Of a DNA stretch of 64,000 nucleotides, positions 52,035 to 60,033 are shown piece after piece (the first letter of the stretch is position 1; each line of letters begins with the position of its first letter). The DNA is taken from the NCBI RefSeq assembly GCF_028898845.1, contig NZ_CP118574.1, positions 4,189,001 to 4,253,000 on the forward strand, in the 5' to 3' direction. The notes beneath the pieces were generated by a model that had not been told where the DNA came from, did not search any database, and worked only from the letters and a program-made list of their open reading frames with translations. Source of the stretch: Streptomyces sp. WZ-12. Its GTDB lineage: Bacteria > Actinomycetota > Actinomycetes > Streptomycetales > Streptomycetaceae. A program made the position numbers and the translations under genes.

Positions 52035-52883
52035 ATGACCCAACCCACCGACATTCGGCGAGTAGCCCTCGCCCTGGTCACCGCCGACGTGCCGGCTCTA
52101 CCCCTGCGGGCCGGCAAGGTCCCGTTCGGCAACTGCCCTGCGTGCAAGGGCAACACGTGCGGCGGCCGGCCGAACATGAAGAACCCCGGTCCCTGCCAGT
52201 GCCCGCGGCCGTGCCACGCCTGGGCCGCCGCCACCACCGACCCCCGCGTCCTCACCTCGGCGGCATGGGCGCCCGCGTGGCGTGAGGCCGCGGCCGTCGC
52301 CTACCACCCCGGCGGCGCGGGACTGACGGTCGTCGACCTGGACGACGCGGCAGCCGTCGCATGGGCCCGTGAGAAGCTGCCCGCCACCCGTACGGTAGCG
52401 ACGACACGGGGCCAGCACTGGATCTACCGGGGCGCGATGCAGGGCGCGAACGCCGTGCGGCCCGGCATCGACATCAAGTCCCTGGCGTCCTACGCCCGTT
52501 GGCTCGGCCCCGGCACCGGCACCATGACCGACCTGCCCGACGCCGTCCGCGCACTCGTCGTGAAGAAGCCCACTCCGGCCCGGCCTGCACGGCCTGGCGT
52601 CGCCGTGGCCGCGCTCGCCGGGGGCGGGGAGTGCCGGCACCGCACGCCCGTCTACCTGGAGCGCGGCATCGCCATGGCCGAGCAGCGCATCACCGCCGCC
52701 CAAAGCGCAATCCACACCACCGTGTACCGGACCTTCCTCGCCGTGCTGTCCGCTCACGGCCGGTGCGGCTGCCTCGCGGACGCGCACGTGGAGCGGCTGT
52801 TCACCGCCGCGCAGGCCAAGGGCGAGTCTCTGCGGCACTGCACCGACGCCTGGGCCAACGCCCAAGCCGCGCTGGGACTGTAG
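52035..52883 (+). CDS. Bifunctional primase/polymerase (prim-pol)
   Basis: 282 residues. A cysteine cluster NCPACKG...CQCPRPCH (33-62) precedes the archaeo-eukaryotic primase core. LTVVDLDD near residue 98 supplies the catalytic acidic pair and GQHWIYRG near 129 the conserved His. Prim-pol proteins start DNA synthesis on many AICEs and plasmids, here with the helicase two bases downstream. CGGAGG lies upstream of the ATG. Confidence 0.85.
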   Translation: MTQPTDIRRVALALVTADVPALPLRAGKVPFGNCPACKGNTCGGRPNMKNPGPCQCPRPCHAWAAATTDPRVLTSAAWAPAWREAAAVAYHPGGAGLTVVDLDDAAAVAWAREKLPATRTVATTRGQHWIYRGAMQGANAVRPGIDIKSLASYARWLGPGTGTMTDLPDAVRALVVKKPTPARPARPGVAVAALAGGGECRHRTPVYLERGIAMAEQRITAAQSAIHTTVYRTFLAVLSAHGRCGCLADAHVERLFTAAQAKGESLRHCTDAWANAQAALGL

Positions 52884-52885
52884 CC

Positions 52886-54361
52886 ATGGCCGAAGAGGAC
52901 AAGACTCCGGCCCGCGCGATCATCACCGACTACGCGCAGGCGCACTTCAGGTACTTCCGCACCGTCGACGGCACCGTGTACGCGCAGCGCAACGGCCATC
53001 CCGTGGCCCGGCCTATCCGCTCCCAGGGCACGACCGGCAGCCACCGGCAGGAACTCATGGTCGGCCTGTTCAAGGACGGGTGTGGCGTGTTCAACGGGAC
53101 GGCACTGAAGGAGGCGCTCGACCTGATCGAGGCGCTCGCGCTGACCGAGGACGTGCAGCCCGTCCACATCCGCGTCGCCCCCGGCGTCGACGGGGCGACG
53201 TGGCTGGACCTGGGCCGCGGCGACGGGCGGTCCGTCCGCATCCACCCCACCGGTTGGGACATCACCACTCCCGACCCGCGCGAGGTCTGCTGGCGGCGCA
53301 CCCAGCTCACCGGCGAACTCCCCCTCCCGGCCAAGGACACCGACGGCAAGGGCATCGACCTCCTCATGCGCCTGTGCAACTTCGCCAACGCCGAGACCGA
53401 GTGCCTGGCCATCGCCTGGTTGATCGGCTGCCTCGGGCCGTCCGTGCCCGTCCCCGCCCCCTTCCTCACCGGTCCCCAGGGCGCCGGCAAGTCGACCGGT
53501 GGGCGGATGCTCGTGCGGATCATCGAGGGCATGAGCGGGGACCTGCGCCGTGCCCCGAAGGACGAGGAGAACCTCCTTGCGGCCGTGGCCGCCGGCTGGG
53601 TCACCGCCCTGGACAACCTCTCCCACATGACCCCGGACCTGTCCGACGCCATGTGCTGCATCGTCACCGGCGCCGAGAACGTCAAGCGCGCCCTGTTCAC
53701 CGACGGCGACGTGTTCCGCGTCGGCTACCGCCGCCCCTTGCTCCTGACCGGTATCGACGTCGGCGTCATCCGGCCCGACCTCGCCGAACGCCTCCTGCCC
53801 CTGCGGCTGGAACGCCCCCGCGTCCGGCGCACCGAGGCGGAACTGTGGGCCGAGTACGAAGAGGTGCTCCCGGTCGTGCTCGGGTCTCTCCTGGACCTCA
53901 CGGTCCAAGTCCGCGCCGCTGAGGCGGAGACGCCGACCGACCTGCGGATGGCGGATTTCGCGCACGTGTGCGCGCAGCTCGACGCGGCAACCAGCCTGGG
54001 AGCGCTGCGCGCCTACCGGGCCAGCCTGGACGACCTCAACGACGACGTCATCGAGGGTGACCTCCTCTCGCAGACCGTCCTCAAGCACGCCGCCACCCTC
54101 ACCCCGGGCGCGGAGGCACGGATGACGTCGTCCGAGTGGCTGCACTGCCTCACCGGCCTGTACGCGGGGGAGGACTGCCGTCCGCTGCCCAAGGGTTGGC
54201 CGACCACCGGCAAGGTCCTCTCCGACCGCCTCAAGCGCCTCCAGCCCACCCTCGCCGCCCGGAACGTCCTGATCGACTGGGGCCGCACCAGGGAGGGCCG
54301 CTACATCGAGATGATTCGACGCCCGGCCCCGCCGCTGCACCAGCAAGAGTCGATGCTCTGA
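52886..54361 (+). CDS. Replication ATPase/helicase
   Basis: 491 residues. Walker A GPQGAGKST lies near 197. TALDNLSHM near 248 is a probable Walker B/sensor region, followed by ATPase elements (LLLTGIDVGVIRPDLAERLLPLRL) like those of SF3/plasmid-type helicases acting with prim-pol. It should unwind the origin just downstream for autonomous replication after excision. A hairpin follows the stop. Confidence 0.82.
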   Translation: MAEEDKTPARAIITDYAQAHFRYFRTVDGTVYAQRNGHPVARPIRSQGTTGSHRQELMVGLFKDGCGVFNGTALKEALDLIEALALTEDVQPVHIRVAPGVDGATWLDLGRGDGRSVRIHPTGWDITTPDPREVCWRRTQLTGELPLPAKDTDGKGIDLLMRLCNFANAETECLAIAWLIGCLGPSVPVPAPFLTGPQGAGKSTGGRMLVRIIEGMSGDLRRAPKDEENLLAAVAAGWVTALDNLSHMTPDLSDAMCCIVTGAENVKRALFTDGDVFRVGYRRPLLLTGIDVGVIRPDLAERLLPLRLERPRVRRTEAELWAEYEEVLPVVLGSLLDLTVQVRAAEAETPTDLRMADFAHVCAQLDAATSLGALRAYRASLDDLNDDVIEGDLLSQTVLKHAATLTPGAEARMTSSEWLHCLTGLYAGEDCRPLPKGWPTTGKVLSDRLKRLQPTLAARNVLIDWGRTREGRYIEMIRRPAPPLHQQESML

Positions 54362-54385
54362 CCGGCGAACCAGCCGCCGGAACAA

Positions 54386-54431
54386 GCAAGAAGAGCACCG
54401 CCCCGCACCACGCGGCGGGTGCTCCTCTTGC
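54386..54431. terminator. Terminator after the replication genes
   Basis: GCAAGA-A-GAGCACC (54386-54399) pairs with GGTGCTC-C-TCTTGC (54418-54431), one mismatch, 18-nt loop. It separates rep from the iteron region. Confidence 0.7.
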
Positions 54432-54546
54432 GGTTCGGCGCCACGCGCCGCCCAAGGGTCGCGCCGCGCAGCGGCTCCTTCTTCACGCTGTGAGGCGCAC
54501 CCAACTACAAGAACCACCCCCTCCTTTGTCCTAAGAAGGGAAGCGC

Positions 54547-54752
54547 TGCGTCACCTGCGTCACGCGGGCCGAAAAACGGCCCCTGGCCTGCGGCTACAGC
54601 CGTGACGCAGACGGCAGCCTCTGCGTCATCCTGCGTCACCTGCGTCACCCGATGACGCAGCCCATGACGCACCGGTGACGCACCCCCGCGCCACTGCGAC
54701 ACGCAAAACCGCAGGCCAGAAGCCCAAATGACGCAGATGACGCGGTGACGCA
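54547..54752. repeat. TGCGTCA iteron array, probable replication origin
   Basis: Eleven exact copies of TGCGTCA or its complement plus one variant. Starts are 54547, 54556, 54603, 54622, 54632, 54641, 54653, 54665, 54676, 54729, 54738 (variant TGACGCG) and 54746. Copies run in one orientation to about 54647 except at 54603, and in the other after it. A spacer at 54563-54602 has GGGCCG/CGGCCC around five A residues. The rest of 54362-54838 has no gene. Placed between rep and xis, this fits an iteron-type oriV. Confidence 0.75.
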
Positions 54753-54838
54753 GAAATCCACACCTCGGACACACTCGCGCGAAGGTCCAAATCCCAACTC
54801 CCCGAAGACAAGGACGAACTGCCCAGGAGGCACCCCAG

Positions 54839-55042
54839 ATGAGCACGGCGATTGCCACCCCCGTCGACCGACTTCTGTACAAGCCCGAGGAGGCAGCAAA
54901 GGCACTGTCGCTTGGTCGTTCCACCGTCTACGAGCTGATGGCCGAAGGCGCCCTGAAGTACATCAAGTTGGGCCGCACCCGCCGGATACGACGCTCTGAC
55001 CTCGAAGCCTTCGTAGCGGCCCTTCCGCCCCAACACAACTGA
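54839..55042 (+). CDS. xis: Excisionase (Xis), MerR-like HTH
   Basis: 67 residues, ATG with AGGAGG eight bases upstream. LLYKPEEAAKALSLGRSTVYELMAEG and TRRIRRSDLEAFVAAL are the HTH_17/excisionase pattern. It binds att DNA and directs the integrase to excision. It precedes int by 63 bp in the same direction. Confidence 0.9.
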   Translation: MSTAIATPVDRLLYKPEEAAKALSLGRSTVYELMAEGALKYIKLGRTRRIRRSDLEAFVAALPPQHN

Positions 55043-55105
55043 CCCACGTATGCCCCGAGACGCCCCGAGCATCCCGCTCGGGGCGTCTCCCGTATGGAGG
55101 AGCCC

Positions 55106-56503
55106 ATGAGCCCCCGCAAGTCCAACAACGAGTCGTCCATCTACTTCGGCACCGACGGCTGGTGGCACGGCCGCGTCACGATGGGCGTGAAGAACGACGG
55201 CAGCCCCGACCGTCGTCACCGCCGTGCCAAGACCGAACCCGAGATCAAGCGCAAGGTCAAGGAGTTGGAGCGGCAGCGCGATGAAGGCCGCGCAACCAAG
55301 GCTGGTCGCGCACCGACCGTCGCCAAGTGGATGGAGACCTACCTCACCGACATTGCGAGCCTGAAGCTCAAGCCGCGCTCGCTCGATGACTACTGGTCGA
55401 AGACGCGCAACGACATCATCCCCGGCGTCGGCCAGCACCGAATCGACAAGCTGCAGCCGGAGCACCTTGAACGGATGTACCGCGCCCTGCTCGACGCCGG
55501 CCACGCCCCCTCGCACGTCGTGAAGGTGCACCGCATCTTGTCTCGCGCGCTCAAGATTGCTCACCGTCGCCGCATGGTCAGCGAGAACGTAGCCACACTC
55601 GTGGAACCGCCGAGCGTCGACGAGACCGAGGCGAACCCGTTCACGCAGGAGGAGGCCAAGGCGTTCCTAGAAGCCGCCGCCAAGCGGCCCACCTTCATGC
55701 GGTGGATCGTCGGCGTCGGCATGGGCTTCCGGCAGGGGGAAACGCTCGGACTGCGGTGGCCGTACGTCGACCTGAAAGCCGAGCTGTTCCACCCCAAGTG
55801 GCAGCTACAGAGGCTTACTTGGCGGCACGGCTGTGAAGACCCCCACGCTTGCGGCGCACGCCTCCATCGCTTCGAGCCGTGCCCACCGGACTGCACCACG
55901 CACAAGGGCTACAAGCGCGGTTGCCCGAAGCCCTGCGCCAAGACGTGCAGGAGGCATGCAAGCGTCTGCCCGGAACGCACGGGTGGCGGTCTCGCCTTCA
56001 CTCGCCCCAAGACCAAGAAGAGCCAGAACCCCGTCCCAATCCCGCCCGTCTTCATTCCGTTCCTGGCCGACCACAAGGCCCGACAGGAAGCGATGCGAAC
56101 TGCGGCCGGTGAGCTGTGGCAGGAACACCACGTCGTGTTCTCGCGCCCAGACGGGCGCCCGCTCGATCCTCGCGCCGACTACGAGGAATTCAAGGAGCTA
56201 CTCGCCGAAGCCGGGATCGACGACCGCCGGCTGTACGACGGGAGTCGGCACACAGCAGGCACCATCCTGAACGAACTGGGAGTCGACATGACCACGATCA
56301 TGGAGATTCTTCGGCATACCCAGATCAGCCAGACCCGCCGCTACGTGAAGGGCAGGTCTCACCTGTCGAAGGACGCGATGCGCCGCATGGGTGAGTTCTT
56401 CGCACCCGCTCCCCCGGACACCGATTCGGGCCTCACTGAGACCAAAACTGAGACCCCTGACAGCCGCGCCGACCGCGCCCGTCGACGTCGCCGCATCCGC
56501 TGA
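55106..56503 (+). CDS. int: Site-specific tyrosine recombinase (integrase)
   Basis: 465 residues; GGAGG supports ATG at 55106 over 55094. A SAM-like N-terminal domain covers about 65-170. The catalytic domain has GFRQGETLGLRW (first Arg), DGSRHTAGT (second Arg; the usual preceding His is Asp), and a C-terminal EILRHTQISQTRRYVKG with the nucleophile Tyr. A cysteine/histidine-rich insert of about 50 residues (roughly 245-300) follows the first Arg, probably zinc-binding. It recombines attP with the tRNA-Thr 3' end, which lies 47 bp past its stop. Confidence 0.95.
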   Translation: MSPRKSNNESSIYFGTDGWWHGRVTMGVKNDGSPDRRHRRAKTEPEIKRKVKELERQRDEGRATKAGRAPTVAKWMETYLTDIASLKLKPRSLDDYWSKTRNDIIPGVGQHRIDKLQPEHLERMYRALLDAGHAPSHVVKVHRILSRALKIAHRRRMVSENVATLVEPPSVDETEANPFTQEEAKAFLEAAAKRPTFMRWIVGVGMGFRQGETLGLRWPYVDLKAELFHPKWQLQRLTWRHGCEDPHACGARLHRFEPCPPDCTTHKGYKRGCPKPCAKTCRRHASVCPERTGGGLAFTRPKTKKSQNPVPIPPVFIPFLADHKARQEAMRTAAGELWQEHHVVFSRPDGRPLDPRADYEEFKELLAEAGIDDRRLYDGSRHTAGTILNELGVDMTTIMEILRHTQISQTRRYVKGRSHLSKDAMRRMGEFFAPAPPDTDSGLTETKTETPDSRADRARRRRRIR

Positions 56504-56511
56504 ACGAAAAA

Positions 56512-56541
56512 CCCCAGGTCGGAGCATGCTCCGACCTGGGG
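56512..56541. terminator. Perfect palindromic terminator between int and tRNA-Thr
   Basis: A 30-bp perfect palindrome (CCCCAGGTCGGAGCA and its complement). It has A residues on the left, so on the minus strand it ends in T residues and should terminate the tRNA transcript; it can also end int. Confidence 0.8.
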
Positions 56542-56549
56542 CCTCAAAT

Positions 56550-56593
56550 GAGCCGCCTTCGGGATTCGAACCCGAGACCTACGCATTACGAGT
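56550..56593 (-). repeat. attR: 44-bp repeat inside the intact tRNA-Thr
   Basis: Identical to 37916-37959. It covers the anticodon loop to the discriminator base, plus one base beyond. Confidence 0.95.
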
Positions 56594-56624
56594 GCGTTGC
56601 TCTGGCCAACTGAGCTAAGGCGGC
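56551..56624 (-). tRNA. tRNA-Thr (anticodon CGU)
   Basis: 74 nt. Acceptor GCCGCCT/AGGCGGC, D-arm GCTC/GAGC, anticodon stem ACGCA/TGCGT with loop CTCGTAA (anticodon CGT), T-arm TCGGG-TTCGAAT-CCCGA all pair perfectly. CCA is not encoded. It remains intact because the AICE restores its 3' half. Confidence 0.97.
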
Positions 56625-56713
56625 GTGGTGCGCGGCCCAGTCTACACAGGAGCGGGGGGTGCTCTGTACTCGGTTCCGGAGGGGTCCGTGGGGGTGTGGG
56701 CGGAGGGGGTGGG

Positions 56714-58318
56714 TCAGGTGCAGCGCTTGTTCTTCGCTGGTGGGGTGCCATCCAGGAGGAAGGTGTTGATGGCGGTGTCGATGCAGTCGCTGCCGCGGCC
56801 GTAGGCGGTGTGGCCGTCGCCGACGTACGTCAGCAGGGTGCCGCTGGAGAGCTGGGCGGCCAGGCCCTTGGCCCAGACGTACGGGGTGGCCGGGTCGCGG
56901 GTGGTGCCGACGACGACGATCGGGTCGGCGCCCTTGGCCGGGATGCGGTGGACCGTGCCGGTGGCCTTGACCGGCCAGTACGCGCAGCTCAGGGCGGACC
57001 AGGCGAAGTTGTCGCCGAAGACCGGGGACGCCCTGCGGAAGGCGGGGAGGGCGGCGCGGACCTGGTCGGGGCTGGTGAAGGCCGGTGGGAGGTCGAGGCA
57101 GTTGACGGCCGGGTTGGCGAACATCTGGTTGGCGTAGTGGCCCGAGGCGTCGCGCTCGTAGTAGCTGTCGGACAGCGCGAGCAGGCCGCTGCCGTTGCCG
57201 GACTCGGCCTGGGCGATGGCCTCGCGGAGCATCGGCCAGGCACCCTGGTCGTACATCGCGGCGATCACGCCCGTGGTGGCCAGGGACTCGGTGAGCTTGC
57301 GGTCCTGGCCGGTGTCGAGGGGGTGGGCGTCGAGCTTCTTGAAGAGGGCGGAGAGCCGTCGGCCGGCGTCCGTGGCGTTCTCGGTGCCGAGCGGGCAGTC
57401 CTTCTTCTTCACGCAGTCCTTGGCGAACGCGGTGAAGGCGGTGTTGAAGCCGGCGGTCTGTTCGAGGTTGACGGCGCGGGAGTCCAGCGTCGGGTCGGTC
57501 GCGCCGTCGAGGACCAGACGGCCCGAGCGGGACGGGAAGAGGCCGGCGTAGGTCGCGCCGAGGAAGGTGCCGTAGGAGGCACCGACGTAGTTCAGCTTCT
57601 TGTCGCCCAGGATGGCGCGCAGCACGTCCATGTCGCGGGCCGCCTCGATGGTGGAGACGTGCGGCAGGAGCTTGCCGGAGTGGCTCTCGCAGCCCTCGGC
57701 GAAATCGCGGTCGGCGGTGACGAGCTGGTTGACCTCAGCGGGGGTGTCGGGGGTGGTGTCGGTCTGGGTGAAGCGGTCCATCTGACGATCGGTGAGGCAC
57801 TCGATCGGTTCGCTGCGGGCGACCCCGCGCGGGTCCGTGGCGATCATGTCGTAGCGGGCGCGGACCGCGGCCGGCTGGGGCGCGTACTGCTGGAGGTAGT
57901 CGATCGCCGAGCCGCCGGGGCCGCCGGGGTTGACCAGGAGGGAGCCGATCCGCGGGCCGGGGCCGGTGGCCTTCCGGCGGGCCACCGCCAGCTTCAGGTC
58001 GGTGGCCGGGCTGGGCTTGGCGTAGTCCAGGGGCGCCTTCATCGTCGCGCACTGGAAACCGGCCACACCGCAGTCGTGCCAGCTCAGCTTCTGGTCGTAG
58101 TACGGGCGGAGGTCGGCCGGGACGGCGGCGGGGAGCGGCTTCAGGGGTGAGGTGTCGGACGCCGGGCGATCGGCGCCGGCCTCCGTCGAGCGGCCCGGGG
58201 ACGCGGCGCCGCCGGGGGACGAAGTCCCCGACGAGCAGCCGGAGATCAGCAGGGCGAGGGCCGCGGCGGCAGCGGCCGCGGCGGCGGTGGTCGAGCGGAA
58301 CGGGCGGCTGGGCGGCAT
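56714..58318 (-). CDS. Secreted alpha/beta-hydrolase lipoprotein (tripeptidyl aminopeptidase-like)
   Basis: 534 residues. Signal peptide with Ala-rich core and lipobox LISGC (Cys28). NPGGPGGS forms the oxyanion region, GASYGTFLG carries the nucleophile Ser, and a C-terminal TAP-like domain has VVGTTRDPATPY and GDGHTAYG with the catalytic Asp and His. Such Streptomyces proteins (SlpD/SlpE, Tap class) cleave short peptides from N-termini outside the cell. It is chromosomal and outside the AICE. Confidence 0.9.
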   Translation of the reverse strand: MPPSRPFRSTTAAAAAAAAALALLISGCSSGTSSPGGAASPGRSTEAGADRPASDTSPLKPLPAAVPADLRPYYDQKLSWHDCGVAGFQCATMKAPLDYAKPSPATDLKLAVARRKATGPGPRIGSLLVNPGGPGGSAIDYLQQYAPQPAAVRARYDMIATDPRGVARSEPIECLTDRQMDRFTQTDTTPDTPAEVNQLVTADRDFAEGCESHSGKLLPHVSTIEAARDMDVLRAILGDKKLNYVGASYGTFLGATYAGLFPSRSGRLVLDGATDPTLDSRAVNLEQTAGFNTAFTAFAKDCVKKKDCPLGTENATDAGRRLSALFKKLDAHPLDTGQDRKLTESLATTGVIAAMYDQGAWPMLREAIAQAESGNGSGLLALSDSYYERDASGHYANQMFANPAVNCLDLPPAFTSPDQVRAALPAFRRASPVFGDNFAWSALSCAYWPVKATGTVHRIPAKGADPIVVVGTTRDPATPYVWAKGLAAQLSSGTLLTYVGDGHTAYGRGSDCIDTAINTFLLDGTPPAKNKRCT

Positions 58319-58527
58319 GACGGTCCCTCGGTGTCGGTCCCGGGCGGCGGTCTTCCCGGTGGTGGCCGGCGTGGCTCCTGGTGGCGGCTCCTCGGCGATC
58401 GAGGCTCCCGGTCCCGACGTCCCGGTCCCGGGGCTACGAACGGAGCGTATCCAGAGACACACGATCCGTGCGCGATGATCGAGAGGCCGGCGGGATCGGC
58501 GGCGCCGGGCGGGGACGGCCCGGTGGG

Positions 58528-59748
58528 TCAGCCCGCCCGGAGCGCGACCGTCATGGCCTCGACCGCGAGCAGCGGGGCGACGTTGCGCTCCAGGGCCTCC
58601 CGGCAGGCGATCACCGCTTCTATCCGGCGCAGGGTGCGCTCGGGGGTGGAACCGGTGGCGATCCGCTGGACGCTGTCGCGGACCTCGTCGTTGGCGAGCG
58701 GGACGGAGGCACCCATCTGGACGGCGAGGACGTCGCGGTAGAAGCCGGTGAGGTCGACCAGGGCGAGGTCGAGGCTGTCGCGCTGGGTGCGGGTGGCGCG
58801 GCGCTTCTGCTTGTCCTGGAGCTCCTTCATGGCGCCCGCGGTGCCGCGGGGCAGCCGGCCGCCGGTGCCGGCCGCGGCGCCGAGGGCGGCCCGCAACTCC
58901 TCGGTCTCCTTGGCGTCGACCTCCTCGGCGACCTGCTTGGCGTCCTCGCCGGCGGCGTCGATCAGCTCCTGGGCGGCCTTGAGGCAGCCGCCGATGTCGT
59001 CGACGCGCAGGGGGAGCTTCAGGACGGCCGCGCGGCGGGCCCGGGCCCGCTCGTCGGTGGCGAGCCGGCGGGCCCGGTCGATGTGCCCCTGGGTGGCGCG
59101 GGCGGCGAGGTCGGCGGCCGTCGGGTCGATGCCGTCGCGCCGGACGAGGATGTCGGCGACCGCGCTGACCGGGGGCGTGCGCAGCGACAGGTGGCGGCAG
59201 CGGGAGCGGATGGTGGGCAGCACGTCCTCGATGGAGGGGGCGCACAGCAGCCAGACCGTACGGGGCGCGGGCTCCTCGACGGCCTTCAGCAGGACGTTGC
59301 CCGCGCCTTCGGTGAGGCGGTCGGCGTCCTCCAGGACGATCACCTGCCAGCGGCCGCCGGCCGGGGAGAGCGAGGCCCGGCGGACCAGGTCACGCGTCTC
59401 CTTCACGCCGATCGAGAGCAGGTCGGTGCGGACGATCTCGACGTCGGCGTGGGTGCCGACCAGGGTGGTGTGGCAGCCGTCGCAGAAGCCGCAGCCGGAG
59501 GCACCGCCGAGCCCGCGGTCCGGACTCACGCACTGCAAGGCGGCGGCAAACGCGCGGGCGGCGGTGGCCCGGCCGGACCCGGGCGGGCCGGTGAACAGCC
59601 AGGCGTGGGTCATCTGGGAGGCGCCGCTGCGCTCCGCCGGCCCCTTTCCGGCGGCCTCAGCGGTCACGATGGCGTCCGCATCGCGCGCGGCCGCGGCGAG
59701 CTGCTCCGTCACCCGCTCCTGGCCGACCACGTCGTCCCATACCGCCAT
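58528..59748 (-). CDS. holB: DNA polymerase III subunit delta'
   Basis: 406 residues. FTGPPGSGRATAAR is the Walker A region with Arg replacing the usual Lys, GCGFCDGCHT the zinc module and LLKAVEEPAPRT the clamp-loader core. The usual catalytic P-loop Lys is absent, in line with delta' not hydrolysing ATP. It is part of the clamp loader. The order topA-tmk-holB is a normal Streptomyces arrangement. Confidence 0.93.
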   Translation of the reverse strand: MAVWDDVVGQERVTEQLAAAARDADAIVTAEAAGKGPAERSGASQMTHAWLFTGPPGSGRATAARAFAAALQCVSPDRGLGGASGCGFCDGCHTTLVGTHADVEIVRTDLLSIGVKETRDLVRRASLSPAGGRWQVIVLEDADRLTEGAGNVLLKAVEEPAPRTVWLLCAPSIEDVLPTIRSRCRHLSLRTPPVSAVADILVRRDGIDPTAADLAARATQGHIDRARRLATDERARARRAAVLKLPLRVDDIGGCLKAAQELIDAAGEDAKQVAEEVDAKETEELRAALGAAAGTGGRLPRGTAGAMKELQDKQKRRATRTQRDSLDLALVDLTGFYRDVLAVQMGASVPLANDEVRDSVQRIATGSTPERTLRRIEAVIACREALERNVAPLLAVEAMTVALRAG

Positions 59749-59965
59749 CGCTGCTGCCGTCCCGTCCGTTCCGCGTGTGGTGCGGGGTGGGCGCCCTGGG
59801 GCGCGCCCCGCGTGTGCTGCCCGGGCCCGTCGCACGAGCCCCGGCGGGCCGTGCGGCGGCGGTCCGGCCCTCCCGACCCAGCCGTCCTGACCCGCGCCCC
59901 ACCCATTGTGGTGCACCCCACTGACAACCAGCGCCGCCGGCCGCGCCACCCGGCCCCCGGAACGG

Positions 59966-60013
59966 CGAACGGCCGTGGCGGCAGCGTTCACGCGCTGCCG
60001 CCACGGCCGTTCG
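59966..60013. terminator. Terminator after tmk, 21-bp perfect stem
   Basis: 59966-59986 (CGAACGGCCGTGG...) is the exact reverse complement of 59993-60013 with a 6-nt loop, between the tmk stop and holB. Nothing else is seen in the 285 bp between these genes. Confidence 0.8.
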
Positions 60014-60033
60014 GCCGGTCAGGGACCGCCCCG

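Larger units (their letters stand above)
37916..56593. mobile_element. Actinomycete integrative and conjugative element (AICE) in tRNA-Thr
   Basis: A perfect 44-bp direct repeat (37916-37959 and 56550-56593) bounds about 18.7 kb. The repeat equals the tRNA-Thr(CGU) sequence from the anticodon loop to the 3' end, and the bases on either side differ. Inside are a tyrosine integrase and Xis next to the intact tRNA, a prim-pol/helicase replication pair, an FtsK-like DNA translocase and a GntR/HTH/Nudix regulatory module. This is the standard AICE set (pSAM2 class: one translocase, double-stranded DNA transfer). No gene in it looks broken apart from a frame oddity in the methyltransferase. Confidence 0.93.
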
